NCBI GenBank assembly: GCA_031385445.1 | Contig: JANNBM010000007.1 | Coordinates: 1-64,000 of the forward strand | Source: CAIYZT01 sp031385445 | GTDB lineage: Bacteria; Pseudomonadota; Alphaproteobacteria; Rhodobacterales; Rhodobacteraceae | Direction: 5' to 3' | Length of the DNA stretch: 64,000 nt | In this document: positions 6,726 through 15,988 of the stretch, piece after piece | Layout: each line of letters starts with the position of its first letter | How positions within the stretch are numbered: position 1 is the stretch's first letter | Notes under the pieces: model-generated | Seen by the model: the letters and a program-made list of their open reading frames with translations, nothing else | The model's database searches: none | Told to the model about the DNA's origin: nothing | Made by a program: the position numbers and the translations under genes

Positions 6726-9598
6726 AAGATTTCATCATTCCAGACCGCGATTTCGGCACCCCTGCGGCGAAAAGCAAACAAATGGTCACATTGAACATCG
6801 ACGGCTTCGATGTGACGGTGCCCGAAGGTACGTCGATCATGCGCGCGGCGGCAGAAGCGGGCATTTCGGTGCCCAAACTTTGCGCCACGGATTCGGTCGA
6901 TGCCTTCGGCTCGTGCCGGCTGTGTCTGGTGGAAATCGAAGGCCGCAACGGCACCCCTGCCAGCTGCACAACGCCGGTCGCGCCTGGCCTGAAAGTTCAT
7001 ACCCAGAACACCAAGCTGAAACAATTGCGGCGCGGGGTGATGGAACTTTACATTTCCGACCACCCGCTCGATTGCCTGACCTGCAGCGCAAATGGCGACT
7101 GCGAGTTGCAGGATATGGCCGGGGCCGTCGGCCTGCGCGATGTCCGCTATGAGGCAGTGGACACCCATTTCCGGGTGAAAAACACCAGCGGCGAGGCGAA
7201 CCCAAACTATATTCCGCGTGATGATTCAAACCCTTACTTCAGCTATGACCCACAAAAGTGCATCGTCTGCTCGCGCTGCGTGCGGGCTTGCGAAGAGGTG
7301 CAAGGCACCTTTGCCTTGACCATCGAAGGCCGCGGCTTTGACAGCCGCGTGTCGTTCGGGGCGAAAACCGACACCGCCCTTTCGTCCGATTGCGTGTCCT
7401 GCGGGGCCTGCGTGGCCGCCTGCCCAACCGCGACGTTGCAGGAAAAATCGATCATCGAAATCGGCACGCCGTCGCATTCCGTGATCACAACCTGCGCCTA
7501 TTGCGGGGTTGGTTGCACCTTCAAGGCAGAGATGCGCGGCGACGAATTGGTGCGCATGACGCCCTACAAACACGGCAAGGCGAACCGGGGGCACAGCTGC
7601 GTCAAGGGCCGTTTCGCCTATGGCTATGCCAGCCACAAGGACCGCATCCTGAACCCGCTGATCCGCGACAGTATCAACGATCCCTGGACCGAAGTTTCAT
7701 GGCCCGAAGCGATGGAATTTGCCGCCAACCGAATGAAAGGCATCATTGCCAAGCACGGTCGCAAATCTGTGGGGGTAATCACCTCTTCGCGCTGCACGAA
7801 TGAAGAAACATATCTGGTGCAAAAGCTGACCCGCGCCGTGTTTATGAACAACAATACGGATACCTGCGCGCGGGTGTGCCACTCGCCCACCGGTTATGGA
7901 TTGGGCCAGACACTTGGCACCAGCGCCGGGACGCAAGACTTTGATTCTGTTGAACATAGTGATGTGGTTATTGTCATTGGCGCAAACCCCGTTGCGGGCC
8001 ATCCGGTCTTTGCCAGCCGCTTGAAAAAGCGACTGCGCAAGGGGGCAAAGCTGATTGTGGTTGATCCGCGCCGCACCGAAATGGTCGAAAGCCCGCATGT
8101 CAAAGCCGCCCACCATCTGGCACTGACACCGGGCACAAATGTGGCCATTGTGACCGCGCTTGCGCATGTGATTGTGACCGAAGGATTGTTTAACCAAACA
8201 TTCATTCAGGAACGCTGCGACTGGGATGAATTTCAGGACTATGCCGAGTTTGTCAGCCAAGCGCAGAACTCGCCCGAGGCAGTGGAATTGTTGACCGGCG
8301 TGAAGGCAGATGAGGTCCGTGCAGCCGCGCGGCTTTATGCCACCGGCGGCAATGGCGCGATTTACTATGGCCTTGGTGTTACGGAACATTCTCAAGGGTC
8401 GACCACCGTGATCGGCATTGCCAATCTGGCCATGATGACCGGAAATATTGGTCGGCCGGGCGTGGGCGTGAACCCGCTGCGCGGGCAAAACAACGTGCAG
8501 GGCTCTTGCGATATGGGGTCTTTCCCGCACGAACTGCCGGGCTACCGCCATGTAAAAAACGACGACGTGCGCGCGATTTTCGAGAGCCTTTGGGGCGTGA
8601 AGATCGACAACGAACCGGGCCTGCGCATTCCCAACATGCTGGACGCCGCGGTCGAAGGCACGTTCAAGGGGCTTTATTGTCAGGGCGAGGATATTCTGCA
8701 ATCGGACCCCGATACCAAGCACGTCTCGGCTGGTCTGGCGGCGATGGACTGCGTAATCGTCCACGATCTTTTCTTGAACGAGACCGCGAATTACGCCCAT
8801 GTTTTCTTTCCCGGTTCGACCTTTTTGGAAAAGGATGGCACCTTTACCAACGCTGAACGCCGGATCAACCGGGTGCGCAAGGTGATGGCGCCGCGCAATG
8901 GCTTTGGTGATTGGGAAGTGACGCAGATGTTTGCCCAAGCGATGGGTGCGAACTGGTCCTATACCCATCCTGTTCAAATCATGGACGAAATTGCCATGAC
9001 CACGCCGTCTTTTGCCGGCGTGACTTATGACAAGCTTGAAGAGCTGGGCTCGATCCAGTGGCCTTGCAATGAAAAGGCGCCGCTTGGCACGCCACTGATG
9101 CATGTCGACGGTTTTGTGCGCGGAAAGGGGCGATTCATTAACACCGAGTATGTGGCCACAGACGAAAAGACCGGTCCGCGGTTTCCCTTGCTGTTGACGA
9201 CGGGGCGGATCTTGTCGCAGTACAACGTCGGCGCGCAGACGCGGCGGACCGAAAATGTGATCTGGCATGATCAGGATGTGCTGGAAATTCACCCCCATGA
9301 CGCCGAGGTGCGCGGCATCAAGGACGGCTCTTGGGTGCGTCTTGCAAGCCGCTCGGGTGACACCAGCCTGCGCGCGACGCTGACGGACCGGGTCAATCCG
9401 GGGGTCGTTTACACCACGTTCCACCATCCGGACACTCAGGCAAATGTCATTACGACCGATTATTCGGATTGGGCGACGAACTGTCCGGAATACAAGGTGA
9501 CAGCGGTGCAAGTTGCGCCGTCGAATGGTCCGTCGGAATGGCAAAAGGACTATAACGCGATGGCGGATCGCTCGCGGCGCATCGCCGCAGCGGAGTAG
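6722..9598 (+). CDS. fdsA: NAD-dependent formate dehydrogenase alpha (molybdenum) subunit
   Basis: A 958-residue catalytic subunit that oxidises formate to CO2. In order: a [2Fe-2S] domain (C54, C65, C68, C82), a His-Cys3 [4Fe-4S] motif (HPLDCLTCSANGDC), two ferredoxin-type clusters (CIVCSRCVRAC, CVSCGACVAAC), the molybdopterin domain's own [4Fe-4S] (CAYCGVGC), then the bis-MGD domains. ARVCHSPTGYG holds the molybdenum-ligand cysteine (not selenocysteine) and the adjacent catalytic histidine. This is the oxygen-tolerant NAD-linked class known from Rhodobacter capsulatus. The ATG at 6722 overlaps the fdsB stop; an upstream start is rejected because it lies inside fdsB. Confidence 0.97.
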   Translation: MKDFIIPDRDFGTPAAKSKQMVTLNIDGFDVTVPEGTSIMRAAAEAGISVPKLCATDSVDAFGSCRLCLVEIEGRNGTPASCTTPVAPGLKVHTQNTKLKQLRRGVMELYISDHPLDCLTCSANGDCELQDMAGAVGLRDVRYEAVDTHFRVKNTSGEANPNYIPRDDSNPYFSYDPQKCIVCSRCVRACEEVQGTFALTIEGRGFDSRVSFGAKTDTALSSDCVSCGACVAACPTATLQEKSIIEIGTPSHSVITTCAYCGVGCTFKAEMRGDELVRMTPYKHGKANRGHSCVKGRFAYGYASHKDRILNPLIRDSINDPWTEVSWPEAMEFAANRMKGIIAKHGRKSVGVITSSRCTNEETYLVQKLTRAVFMNNNTDTCARVCHSPTGYGLGQTLGTSAGTQDFDSVEHSDVVIVIGANPVAGHPVFASRLKKRLRKGAKLIVVDPRRTEMVESPHVKAAHHLALTPGTNVAIVTALAHVIVTEGLFNQTFIQERCDWDEFQDYAEFVSQAQNSPEAVELLTGVKADEVRAAARLYATGGNGAIYYGLGVTEHSQGSTTVIGIANLAMMTGNIGRPGVGVNPLRGQNNVQGSCDMGSFPHELPGYRHVKNDDVRAIFESLWGVKIDNEPGLRIPNMLDAAVEGTFKGLYCQGEDILQSDPDTKHVSAGLAAMDCVIVHDLFLNETANYAHVFFPGSTFLEKDGTFTNAERRINRVRKVMAPRNGFGDWEVTQMFAQAMGANWSYTHPVQIMDEIAMTTPSFAGVTYDKLEELGSIQWPCNEKAPLGTPLMHVDGFVRGKGRFINTEYVATDEKTGPRFPLLLTTGRILSQYNVGAQTRRTENVIWHDQDVLEIHPHDAEVRGIKDGSWVRLASRSGDTSLRATLTDRVNPGVVYTTFHHPDTQANVITTDYSDWATNCPEYKVTAVQVAPSNGPSEWQKDYNAMADRSRRIAAAE

Positions 9599-9604
9599 CG
9601 GGGC

Positions 9605-10408
9605 GTGATCACGCACCGGCCTCTGGCGCGTCTGGGCTTTGGTCCGGGACGGGCTATTTCTGGGACGCGCGATCTGCCGGAAGAGGTGGCTGTGGCGCTG
9701 TCCTACAACGGCTCCACCCATGCGGTGATGATGGCGACGCCAGCCGATCTGATTGATTTCGCTTATGGTTTTTCCCTGACGGAGGGGATAGCGCGGCCGG
9801 AGGAGATTGACGATATTCAGATCGTCGAGGCGGAACTGGGCATCGATCTGCAGATCTGGTTGAAGGGCGCGGCAGAGGCGCGGCAGTCTGCGCGGCGGCG
9901 CACGATGGCCGGGCCAGTCGGCTGCGGTTTGTGCGGTATCGACAGTCTGGAGGAGGCGCGGCGCAGGCCGGTCGCAATTACCGATCAAATGTTCACATTG
10001 ACCGCGCATCAGGTGATGGCGGCGATGTCGGCGCTGACCGCGCATCAACCTTTGCACGATATCACCCACGCAGCGCATGCCGCTGGCGCCTGGACGGCGC
10101 AGGACGGCATGGGTCCGGTGCGCGAGGATGTCGGACGTCATAACGCGCTGGACAAGGTGATTGGGGCCCTGCGCGGGCAGGCACGCGGCGCGCTGGTTTT
10201 GACCTGCCGCACCTCGATCGACATGGTGCAAAAGGCCGCCGTCGCCGGATTTCCGATGATCATCGCCGCCTCTGCCCCCACCGCCACGGCGGTTCAGGTG
10301 GCCGATGAGGCCGGCATGACGCTGATCGCGCTGGCCCGTCCTGACGGTTTTGAAGTTTTCACCCATCCCCGCCGCATTGCACCCGAGGAGACTGCCCATG
10401 TCGCATGA
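9605..10408 (+). CDS. fdhD: Formate dehydrogenase accessory sulfurtransferase FdhD/FdsC
   Basis: A 267-residue protein starting at GTG, six bases after fdsA. FdhD delivers sulfur to the molybdenum cofactor before insertion into the formate dehydrogenase; in Rhodobacter the equivalent protein is FdsC. The conserved VGCGLCGID segment carries the CxxC cysteines, and GPVREDVGRHNALDK is the typical FdhD core. Its 3' end overlaps fdsD by 11 bases. Confidence 0.94.
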   Translation: MITHRPLARLGFGPGRAISGTRDLPEEVAVALSYNGSTHAVMMATPADLIDFAYGFSLTEGIARPEEIDDIQIVEAELGIDLQIWLKGAAEARQSARRRTMAGPVGCGLCGIDSLEEARRRPVAITDQMFTLTAHQVMAAMSALTAHQPLHDITHAAHAAGAWTAQDGMGPVREDVGRHNALDKVIGALRGQARGALVLTCRTSIDMVQKAAVAGFPMIIAASAPTATAVQVADEAGMTLIALARPDGFEVFTHPRRIAPEETAHVA

Positions 10409-10634
10409 GGCCCCGCACGCCAAGCTGATTTACATGGCCAACCAGATTGCAAGATTCATGGAATCCAAACCGCGCGAGACGGGATTGGCGGAATTATCTT
10501 CGCATATCAATGACTTTTGGGAGCCACGAATGCGCCGCCAATTGTTTGAGGTGCTGGATGCCGGGGGCGCGGGGTTGCGGCCCTTGGTGCTGGAAGCTGC
10601 CGCGAGAATCCGCCGTCCCCTGGCGGACGCCTAA
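10398..10634 (+). CDS. fdsD: Formate dehydrogenase delta subunit
   Basis: A 78-residue protein at the end of the operon, with the family signature of a small helical subunit: KLIYMANQIARFMES, then INDFWEPRMRR. FdsD is a small subunit of the NAD-dependent formate dehydrogenase that helps activity or assembly of the complex. The ATG at 10398 lies inside the end of fdhD, giving translational coupling. Confidence 0.9.
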   Translation: MSHEAPHAKLIYMANQIARFMESKPRETGLAELSSHINDFWEPRMRRQLFEVLDAGGAGLRPLVLEAAARIRRPLADA

Positions 10635-10677
10635 GACCCGGTAAAGGCCGCCCGTGCGACGGACGCCCGACCTTGGG

Positions 10678-11475
10678 TCAATCCTGTGCCAGACAGGCCT
10701 GCATCAGCGCCGATCCCGGATCGGCCAGATCGTCGATCACATCGAAATGATGCCGACCGGGCGCAACGGACCACCCGCAAGTCCAGTGTTCCGACAACAG
10801 CCGCGCCTGCCACAAAAACGCCGGGCGCTCTTGCCCGCCGACCCAGACATGCGCGCTGCAGCCATCGCGCAAGTCCATCCGCGCCGGGCTTTCACGCGCC
10901 GCCTCTTCCTCATCGATCCGCAAATCGGCGTTCATCGCCGTCTCCCTCAGCGGCCCAAGATCCGACAACGGTGAGATTGGCACCACCCGGCGCACCCCCG
11001 CCAGCCCCAGATCAGCGCAGCCCATCCGCGCCGCAAGATGCCCGCCCGCCGAATGGCCGCTCACCACCACGGGCCCGGGCACCAGCGCTGATGCCGCCGT
11101 CACCGCCTGCGCGATTTCCCCGGTGATCTGCCCAATCCGCGCCTGCGGGGCCAGCGTGTACGACGGCATCGCACAGGCCCATCCCCGTGCCAAAGCCCCC
11201 GCAGCCAGATGCGACCAGCTTTCGCGGCCAAAGGCGAGCCAATAGCCGCCATGCACAAACACCATCAACCCGCGCGCCTGTCCCTGCGGTGCAAACAGAT
11301 CAAACCGCTGCCGTTCCTGCGGGCCATAGGCCAGATCAACCTGCGCCCGCACGCCCAGTGCGCTGCGAAAGGCCGCCGCTTGCCGCTCCCATGTCGGCGG
11401 AAAGTCGGCCGCGCCCGCGATATGGGCGCCATTGGCGTAGTCAGGGCTTAAATCCTTGGCTCCGGTTTGCATCAT
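10678..11475 (-). CDS. Alpha/beta hydrolase, arylformamidase-like
   Basis: A 265-residue alpha/beta hydrolase. HGGYW is the oxyanion-hole motif of the kynurenine formamidase/esterase group, GHSAGG holds the nucleophile serine, and HHFDVIDD near the C-terminus supplies the histidine. It may hydrolyse an amide or ester, but the substrate is unknown. The start is placed at 11473-11475 (or the adjacent ATG at 11470-11472) because the longer frame to 11595 would overlap the gabD start. It is convergent with the fds operon and divergent from the dehydrogenase gene. Confidence 0.8.
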   Translation of the reverse strand: MMQTGAKDLSPDYANGAHIAGAADFPPTWERQAAAFRSALGVRAQVDLAYGPQERQRFDLFAPQGQARGLMVFVHGGYWLAFGRESWSHLAAGALARGWACAMPSYTLAPQARIGQITGEIAQAVTAASALVPGPVVVSGHSAGGHLAARMGCADLGLAGVRRVVPISPLSDLGPLRETAMNADLRIDEEEAARESPARMDLRDGCSAHVWVGGQERPAFLWQARLLSEHWTCGWSVAPGRHHFDVIDDLADPGSALMQACLAQD

Positions 11476-11578
11476 GACTCCAGTTTTGATCAGGCATGCA
11501 GTCCAGATGGCCCCTGCCAACTGGACTTTTGCGCCGCTCTGCTGCATGCCATGATTGCCTGATAAATGGGAGGCCCAG

Positions 11579-13057
11579 ATGCTCGATTCCGTCACAGACC
11601 TGCGCGCGATGCTGAAAGATCCAAGCCTTTTGTGCGAAAAGGCCTATATTGCCGGCGAGTGGATTACGGCCGCAGATGGTGCGACCTTTGCGGTGACCAA
11701 CCCCGCGCGCGGCGATATCATTGCCCGTGTGCCCGACCTGACCCGCTCCGACGCCGCACGCGCCATTGCCGCCGCCAACACCGTGCGCCACGAATGGGCC
11801 GCCCGCACCGGAAAAGAACGCGCGGCCATCCTGCGCAAATGGTACGATCTGTGCATGGCCAATCTGGACGATCTGGGCGCGATCCTTACCGCCGAGCAGG
11901 GCAAACCTTTGGCCGAAGCCAAGGGCGAGGTGGCGTATGGCGCCAGCTATATCGAATGGTTCGGCGAAGAGGCGAAACGCATCTACGGCGAGACGATCCC
12001 CGGCCATCAGCGCGACAAGCGCCTTACCGTGATCAAACAGCCGATCGGCGTTGCCGCCTCGATCACACCGTGGAATTTTCCGAACGCGATGATCGCGCGC
12101 AAGGTTGCCCCGGCGCTTGCCGCAGGCTGCGGCATGGTGTCGCGCCCCGCTGCCGAAACCCCGCTTTCCGCCCTCGCGCTTGCGCTTTTGGCCGAACGCG
12201 CTGGGGTTCCGCCTGGGTTGTTTTCAGTGATCACCTCGAAACGCTCCTCCGAGATTGGCAAGGAGTTCTGCGAGAATCCCGCCATCCGCAAGCTGACTTT
12301 CACCGGATCGACCGAAGTTGGCCGCATCCTTCTGCGCCAGGCCGCCGAGCAGGTTCTGAAATGTTCGATGGAACTGGGCGGCAATGCTCCCTTCATCGTG
12401 TTCGACGATGCCGACCTTGACCGCGCCGTCGAAGGCGCGATGATTTCCAAGTTCCGCAACAACGGCCAGACCTGCGTTTGCGCCAACCGGATCTATGTGC
12501 AGGCCGGGGTTTATGATGCTTTTGCCGAAAAGTTGGCAGTCGCGGTGCGCGGCCTGTCCCTCGGTGACGGGTTGAAGGCGGGCACCACCACTGGCCCGCT
12601 GATCAACATGGATGCGATTGCGAAGGTCGAAGAACATATCGCCGACGTTCTGGCGGGCGGCGGCAAGATCGTGACCGGGGGCGCGCGCCATGAGCTGGGC
12701 GGCACCTTCTTTCAACCAACCGTCGTCACTGGCGTGACCCCCGCGATGAAGGTCGCCACGGAAGAAACCTTTGGCCCCCTCGCCCCCCTGTTCAAATTCG
12801 ACACCGAGCAAGAAGTGATCGCGCGTGCCAATGACACGATCTTCGGCCTTGCATCCTACTTCTACGCCCGCGACATCGGCCGCATCACGCGCGTTCAGGA
12901 ACAGCTGGAATACGGCATGGTCGGCGTCAACACTGGCCTGATCTCAACCGAGCTTGCGCCGTTTGGCGGCGTCAAACAATCCGGCCTTGGCCGCGAGGGC
13001 AGCCACCACGGAATCGACGATTACATGGAAATGAAATACATCTGCCTGTCTGTTTGA
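11579..13057 (+). CDS. gabD: NAD(P)-dependent succinate-semialdehyde dehydrogenase
   Basis: A 492-residue aldehyde dehydrogenase of the GabD type, oxidising succinate semialdehyde to succinate, usually in GABA breakdown. Motifs are TPWNFPNAMIARK, the glutamate motif MELGGNAPFIVFDDAD, and NNGQTCVCANR with the catalytic cysteine. In the coenzyme-binding KPA position it has RPA (SRPAAETPLS), a conservative change. The start at ATG 11579 has a GGGAGG ribosome-binding site six bases upstream; a TTG at 11555 is less likely. No GABA transaminase is next to it, so the exact aldehyde is an inference. Confidence 0.88.
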   Translation: MLDSVTDLRAMLKDPSLLCEKAYIAGEWITAADGATFAVTNPARGDIIARVPDLTRSDAARAIAAANTVRHEWAARTGKERAAILRKWYDLCMANLDDLGAILTAEQGKPLAEAKGEVAYGASYIEWFGEEAKRIYGETIPGHQRDKRLTVIKQPIGVAASITPWNFPNAMIARKVAPALAAGCGMVSRPAAETPLSALALALLAERAGVPPGLFSVITSKRSSEIGKEFCENPAIRKLTFTGSTEVGRILLRQAAEQVLKCSMELGGNAPFIVFDDADLDRAVEGAMISKFRNNGQTCVCANRIYVQAGVYDAFAEKLAVAVRGLSLGDGLKAGTTTGPLINMDAIAKVEEHIADVLAGGGKIVTGGARHELGGTFFQPTVVTGVTPAMKVATEETFGPLAPLFKFDTEQEVIARANDTIFGLASYFYARDIGRITRVQEQLEYGMVGVNTGLISTELAPFGGVKQSGLGREGSHHGIDDYMEMKYICLSV

Positions 13058-13089
13058 CAAAACGGGCGGCCAATGTGGCAAAATGAATA

Positions 13090-13113
13090 GGGCGGCAGAA
13101 ACCTCTGCCGCCC
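13090..13113. terminator. Bidirectional terminator hairpin between gabD and nitroreductase
   Basis: A perfect 10-base stem (GGGCGGCAGA / TCTGCCGCCC) with a 4-base loop lies between the converging genes, 33 bases after the gabD stop and 29 bases after the nitroreductase stop. There is only a weak T-rich tail on each side. Confidence 0.75.
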
Positions 13114-13141
13114 ATTTCAATTGTGGCAATCGCCGCTTGGG

Positions 13142-13756
13142 TCAGGCGAAGCTGACGACCTCGCCAACCGGGCGGCGCGATTTGCGCGGCCAGTTGCCGG
13201 GTGCTGCCTTGCCGCAGGTGATGACCATGGCCGGAACCTCGTCTTCGGCCAAACCGAAGGCCGCCGAAACACCTGCCGGGTCAAAGCCGATCATCGGGCC
13301 GCTCGCCAGACCGCGCTCATGCGCCGCCAGCATCAGCGTCATCCCCGCCATCGAGGCCGAGCGCACCGCTTCGTCGCGCTGCAACACGGCATTGTTGCCG
13401 TACATGCCCGTCGCCATGCCAACCATACCATCCAGCGTTTCCTGCGGCATATGGCCTGCGGCGACGGTCGAGGCGAACATCTTTGGCAGGTCCTTATAGC
13501 CGGTGGTCTTGCCCACCATGATAAAGGTTACAGCCGCCGCGCCGACCTTGGCCTGCCCCCAGGACAGCCCCATCAGTTTGGCCTTGCCTTCGGCCGAGCT
13601 TACCGCGATTGCGCGCCAGTTTTGCTGATTGAAAGAGGTCGGTGTCTCGCCCGCAAGGGCAACCAGCTCCGAAATTTCGGCGGCGGTCATGATATGGCCC
13701 GTGTCGAAATTATTGGCCGAAACGCGGGTCTTGATGGCTTCTGTGACGCTGGACAT
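13142..13756 (-). CDS. Nitroreductase family protein
   Basis: A 204-residue FMN-dependent nitroreductase-fold protein with the family layout: TPTSFNQQNWRAIAVS near the N-terminus, a mid-region helix, and GLASGPMIGFDPAGV towards the C-terminus. Such enzymes use NAD(P)H to reduce nitro groups, quinones or similar acceptors; the natural substrate is not evident. The start is placed at ATG 13754-13756 (MSSVTEAIKTR). The open frame upstream has no family features. Confidence 0.82.
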   Translation of the reverse strand: MSSVTEAIKTRVSANNFDTGHIMTAAEISELVALAGETPTSFNQQNWRAIAVSSAEGKAKLMGLSWGQAKVGAAAVTFIMVGKTTGYKDLPKMFASTVAAGHMPQETLDGMVGMATGMYGNNAVLQRDEAVRSASMAGMTLMLAAHERGLASGPMIGFDPAGVSAAFGLAEDEVPAMVITCGKAAPGNWPRKSRRPVGEVVSFA

Positions 13757-14046
13757 GGGGTTCTCTTTTCTGATGTGGCGCAGCACAAACGCCGCCGCCT
13801 TCGATAAACAAGGTAAGACTGCAGCACGCTGAAGCCAATCTCCCGGTGCGCAGGGACCATCTGCGCAAACGCACAGAGGCGGGCCAGTGCGGTCATGAAC
13901 CAGACCAGAACAAAGACGGCCGCAAATGCAAGCGTGGGGCACCCTTTGCCCCATGTTCGCTCTACCCCGGCACTTGACCTTGCGCGCTCAAAGCTTTCAT
14001 CTGCAAAGGGTGGGCGGCGGCTCATCGCAAATCAGGTGGGGCATCA
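13757..14046. other. Divergent intergenic region with a hairpin and a doubtful membrane ORF
   Basis: This 290-base gap separates the nitroreductase from the SDR gene. It contains a perfect 7-base hairpin (TGGGGCA / TGCCCCA, 13935-13953). A minus-strand frame starting at 14025 would encode a hydrophobic segment (LAFAAVFVLVWFM) followed by an arginine-rich run, but it runs into the nitroreductase gene and has no ribosome-binding site, so I do not call it a gene. Promoters for both flanking genes should lie here, but none is obvious. Confidence 0.4.
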
Positions 14047-14781
14047 ATGACATCAAACCGTATCGCCGTTGTCACCGGGGCCGCGGGCGGCATGGGGCGG
14101 GCTATTGTGACCCGGCTGCTGGACGACGGCCTTTCGGTGATCGGCGTTGATATCAACGGCCCGGCGCTTTTGATCATGGCCGCCGATCTGCCCGGCTTCA
14201 CCCCCGAAGCCTGCGATCTGACCGACCCAGAGGCGATTTGGGAGATGTTTGACCGCATTACACGCCGCTTTGGCGGGGTGGATGTGCTGGTGAACAACGC
14301 GGGCACCTGTTTCATGTCCGATTTCCCCGACATTTCGGGCGACGAGTTGGACCGGCAGATGGCGGTCAACTTCTCCTCGGCGTTTCATTGCTGTCAGCAG
14401 GCGGTCAAGGCGATGGCGGGGCGGGCGGGCGTGCGCAAGATCGTCAATATCTCGTCGAACGGCGCCTATAACTTCGATGTTTTCGATCCTCCGCACTACC
14501 GCGCTTCAAAGGCGGCGATGGACACGCTGACCAAAGACCTCGCCCGGCGCTATGCGCGCGACAAGATCGCCTGCAATTCATTGGCCCCGGCGATGACCGA
14601 AACCCCGCTTTTCGGCGTTCTCAGCGCCGAGGTGCTGACCCGCGCGATTGGCGCCATGCCGCATGGCCACGCAATGCAGCCCGACGAGATCGCCCAGTGG
14701 GTTGGCTTTCTGGTCTCGCCGGCGGGTGATATCGCGTCGGGCAATATCATCATCCTCAACCAAGGGCGCGATGTGCGGTGA
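14047..14781 (+). CDS. SDR family oxidoreductase
   Basis: A 244-residue classical short-chain dehydrogenase. It has TGAAGGMGRA (cofactor binding), NNAG, the serine in ISSNG, and the catalytic YRASK, followed by a C-terminal segment (GDIASGNIIILNQGRDVR). Its stop overlaps the GTG start of the aminotransferase gene, so the two are co-translated and probably act on the same metabolite: one interconverting hydroxyl and keto groups, the other keto and amino groups. The substrate is not known. Confidence 0.82.
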   Translation: MTSNRIAVVTGAAGGMGRAIVTRLLDDGLSVIGVDINGPALLIMAADLPGFTPEACDLTDPEAIWEMFDRITRRFGGVDVLVNNAGTCFMSDFPDISGDELDRQMAVNFSSAFHCCQQAVKAMAGRAGVRKIVNISSNGAYNFDVFDPPHYRASKAAMDTLTKDLARRYARDKIACNSLAPAMTETPLFGVLSAEVLTRAIGAMPHGHAMQPDEIAQWVGFLVSPAGDIASGNIIILNQGRDVR

Positions 14782-15899
14782 AGGTTAAGATCCACAAGCT
14801 GTTTGATTATCTTTTGTCCACCACGACCGAGGTGCCGGACTGTGTTTTGGGCTTTTCCCTGTCCCGCTCGCCAACCCTTGCCGCCTTTCTGGACGATCTG
14901 GACCCGGACCTGCCGCTTGACTGGAACGGGGTCAGCTTTCAAGGGCTGCCGCGCCTGCGCGAGCGGGTGATTGCGCAGGCCGGGCTGCAAGGCAGTTGCA
15001 CGCCCGAGGATGTGTTGGTCACGGCAGGCGCGGCCGAGGCGAATTATTTGTGCTTTCGTCAGCTGCTGGAACCGGGCGACGAGGTTGTCACCGCCCTGCC
15101 CGATTGGCCGCAGACGGGCGTGATGGCGCGGGCTGCGGGGGCGAAACTGGTTGCGGTCAATCTGGAAAGCCGGGACGGTTGGCATCTGGATCTGGACGCG
15201 CTTGCGGCGGCGGTGAACGGGCGGACGAAGCTGATCTTTTTGTCAAATCCGAACAATCCGACGGGCATGGCCTATAGCGCCGGGGAACTGACCAAAATCG
15301 TCGCGATTGCGGATCGGGTTGGGGCCTGGCTGCTGGTGGACGAGGTTTATGCCGGTCTGGAATGGCAGGGCGCGCGCGCGCCGTCGATTGCCGGAATGTA
15401 TGCGCGCGGGATCACGACCGGATCGGTGTCCAAGGCGCTTGGCCTGCAAGGTTTGCGCACGGGGTGGATGATCTGCCGCGATCCGGGGATGATCCGGGAC
15501 GCGGTGATCCTGCGCGAAAATTCGTCAGAGATCATGAATATTCTGGGCGAGCATATCGCCGAGATCGCCCTGCGCCCTGAAAGGCTGGCCCCCGCCCTTG
15601 GCGCGGCGCGGGCAGAAGGCGCGGCGAACCTTGCCAAACTGGACCGTTTCATCGCCGGCCAGCCGCGCCTGTCTTGGGTGCCCCCGCAGGCCGGGTTGAT
15701 CGGTCTTGCCCGCCTGACGGACGAGGACGCAGAATCCTTTGCCCGCCGACTGCTCGCCGCGCCGTACAAGACGTTCCTGCTGCCCGGCTCTGCCTATGAC
15801 ATGCCCGCCCATATCCGGCTTGGTGTCGGGGGCGGCGCGTCGGTGCGGCTGGACGAGGGGCTTGCGCGGTTGGCCAACTGCCTTGGACAGATGCCATAG
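14778..15899 (+). CDS. Class I/II pyridoxal-phosphate aminotransferase
   Basis: A 373-residue fold-type I aminotransferase. SNPNNPTGMAYS is the asparagine-containing substrate/PLP motif, LVDEVYAGLEW holds the aspartate that binds the pyridine nitrogen, and GSVSKALGLQGLRTGW holds the PLP lysine. The start is a GTG overlapping the SDR stop (GTGA). Coupled to the SDR and 89 bases before a cupin gene, it looks like part of a small amino-acid modifying pathway. I cannot name the substrate. Confidence 0.85.
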   Translation: MKVKIHKLFDYLLSTTTEVPDCVLGFSLSRSPTLAAFLDDLDPDLPLDWNGVSFQGLPRLRERVIAQAGLQGSCTPEDVLVTAGAAEANYLCFRQLLEPGDEVVTALPDWPQTGVMARAAGAKLVAVNLESRDGWHLDLDALAAAVNGRTKLIFLSNPNNPTGMAYSAGELTKIVAIADRVGAWLLVDEVYAGLEWQGARAPSIAGMYARGITTGSVSKALGLQGLRTGWMICRDPGMIRDAVILRENSSEIMNILGEHIAEIALRPERLAPALGAARAEGAANLAKLDRFIAGQPRLSWVPPQAGLIGLARLTDEDAESFARRLLAAPYKTFLLPGSAYDMPAHIRLGVGGGASVRLDEGLARLANCLGQMP

Positions 15900-15988
15900 G
15901 TCGCGCTTGGCCGCCGCGTGTCGCCCTTGACCGCGACAAGCGGGGCGCAAATGCCACGATAAAGCAGCCATTCAACCCGGAGAAAGCC

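Noticed and set aside
7697..10423. A 908-codon minus-strand open frame antisense to fdsA and fdhD.
   Set aside because: It is rich in His, Arg and Gln in the manner of antisense frames of GC-rich genes and has no recognisable domain; fdsA and fdhD on the plus strand are certain.
13687..14025. A minus-strand membrane-like ORF upstream of the nitroreductase.
   Set aside because: It runs into the nitroreductase gene in another frame, has no ribosome-binding site, and only one hydrophobic stretch supports it.
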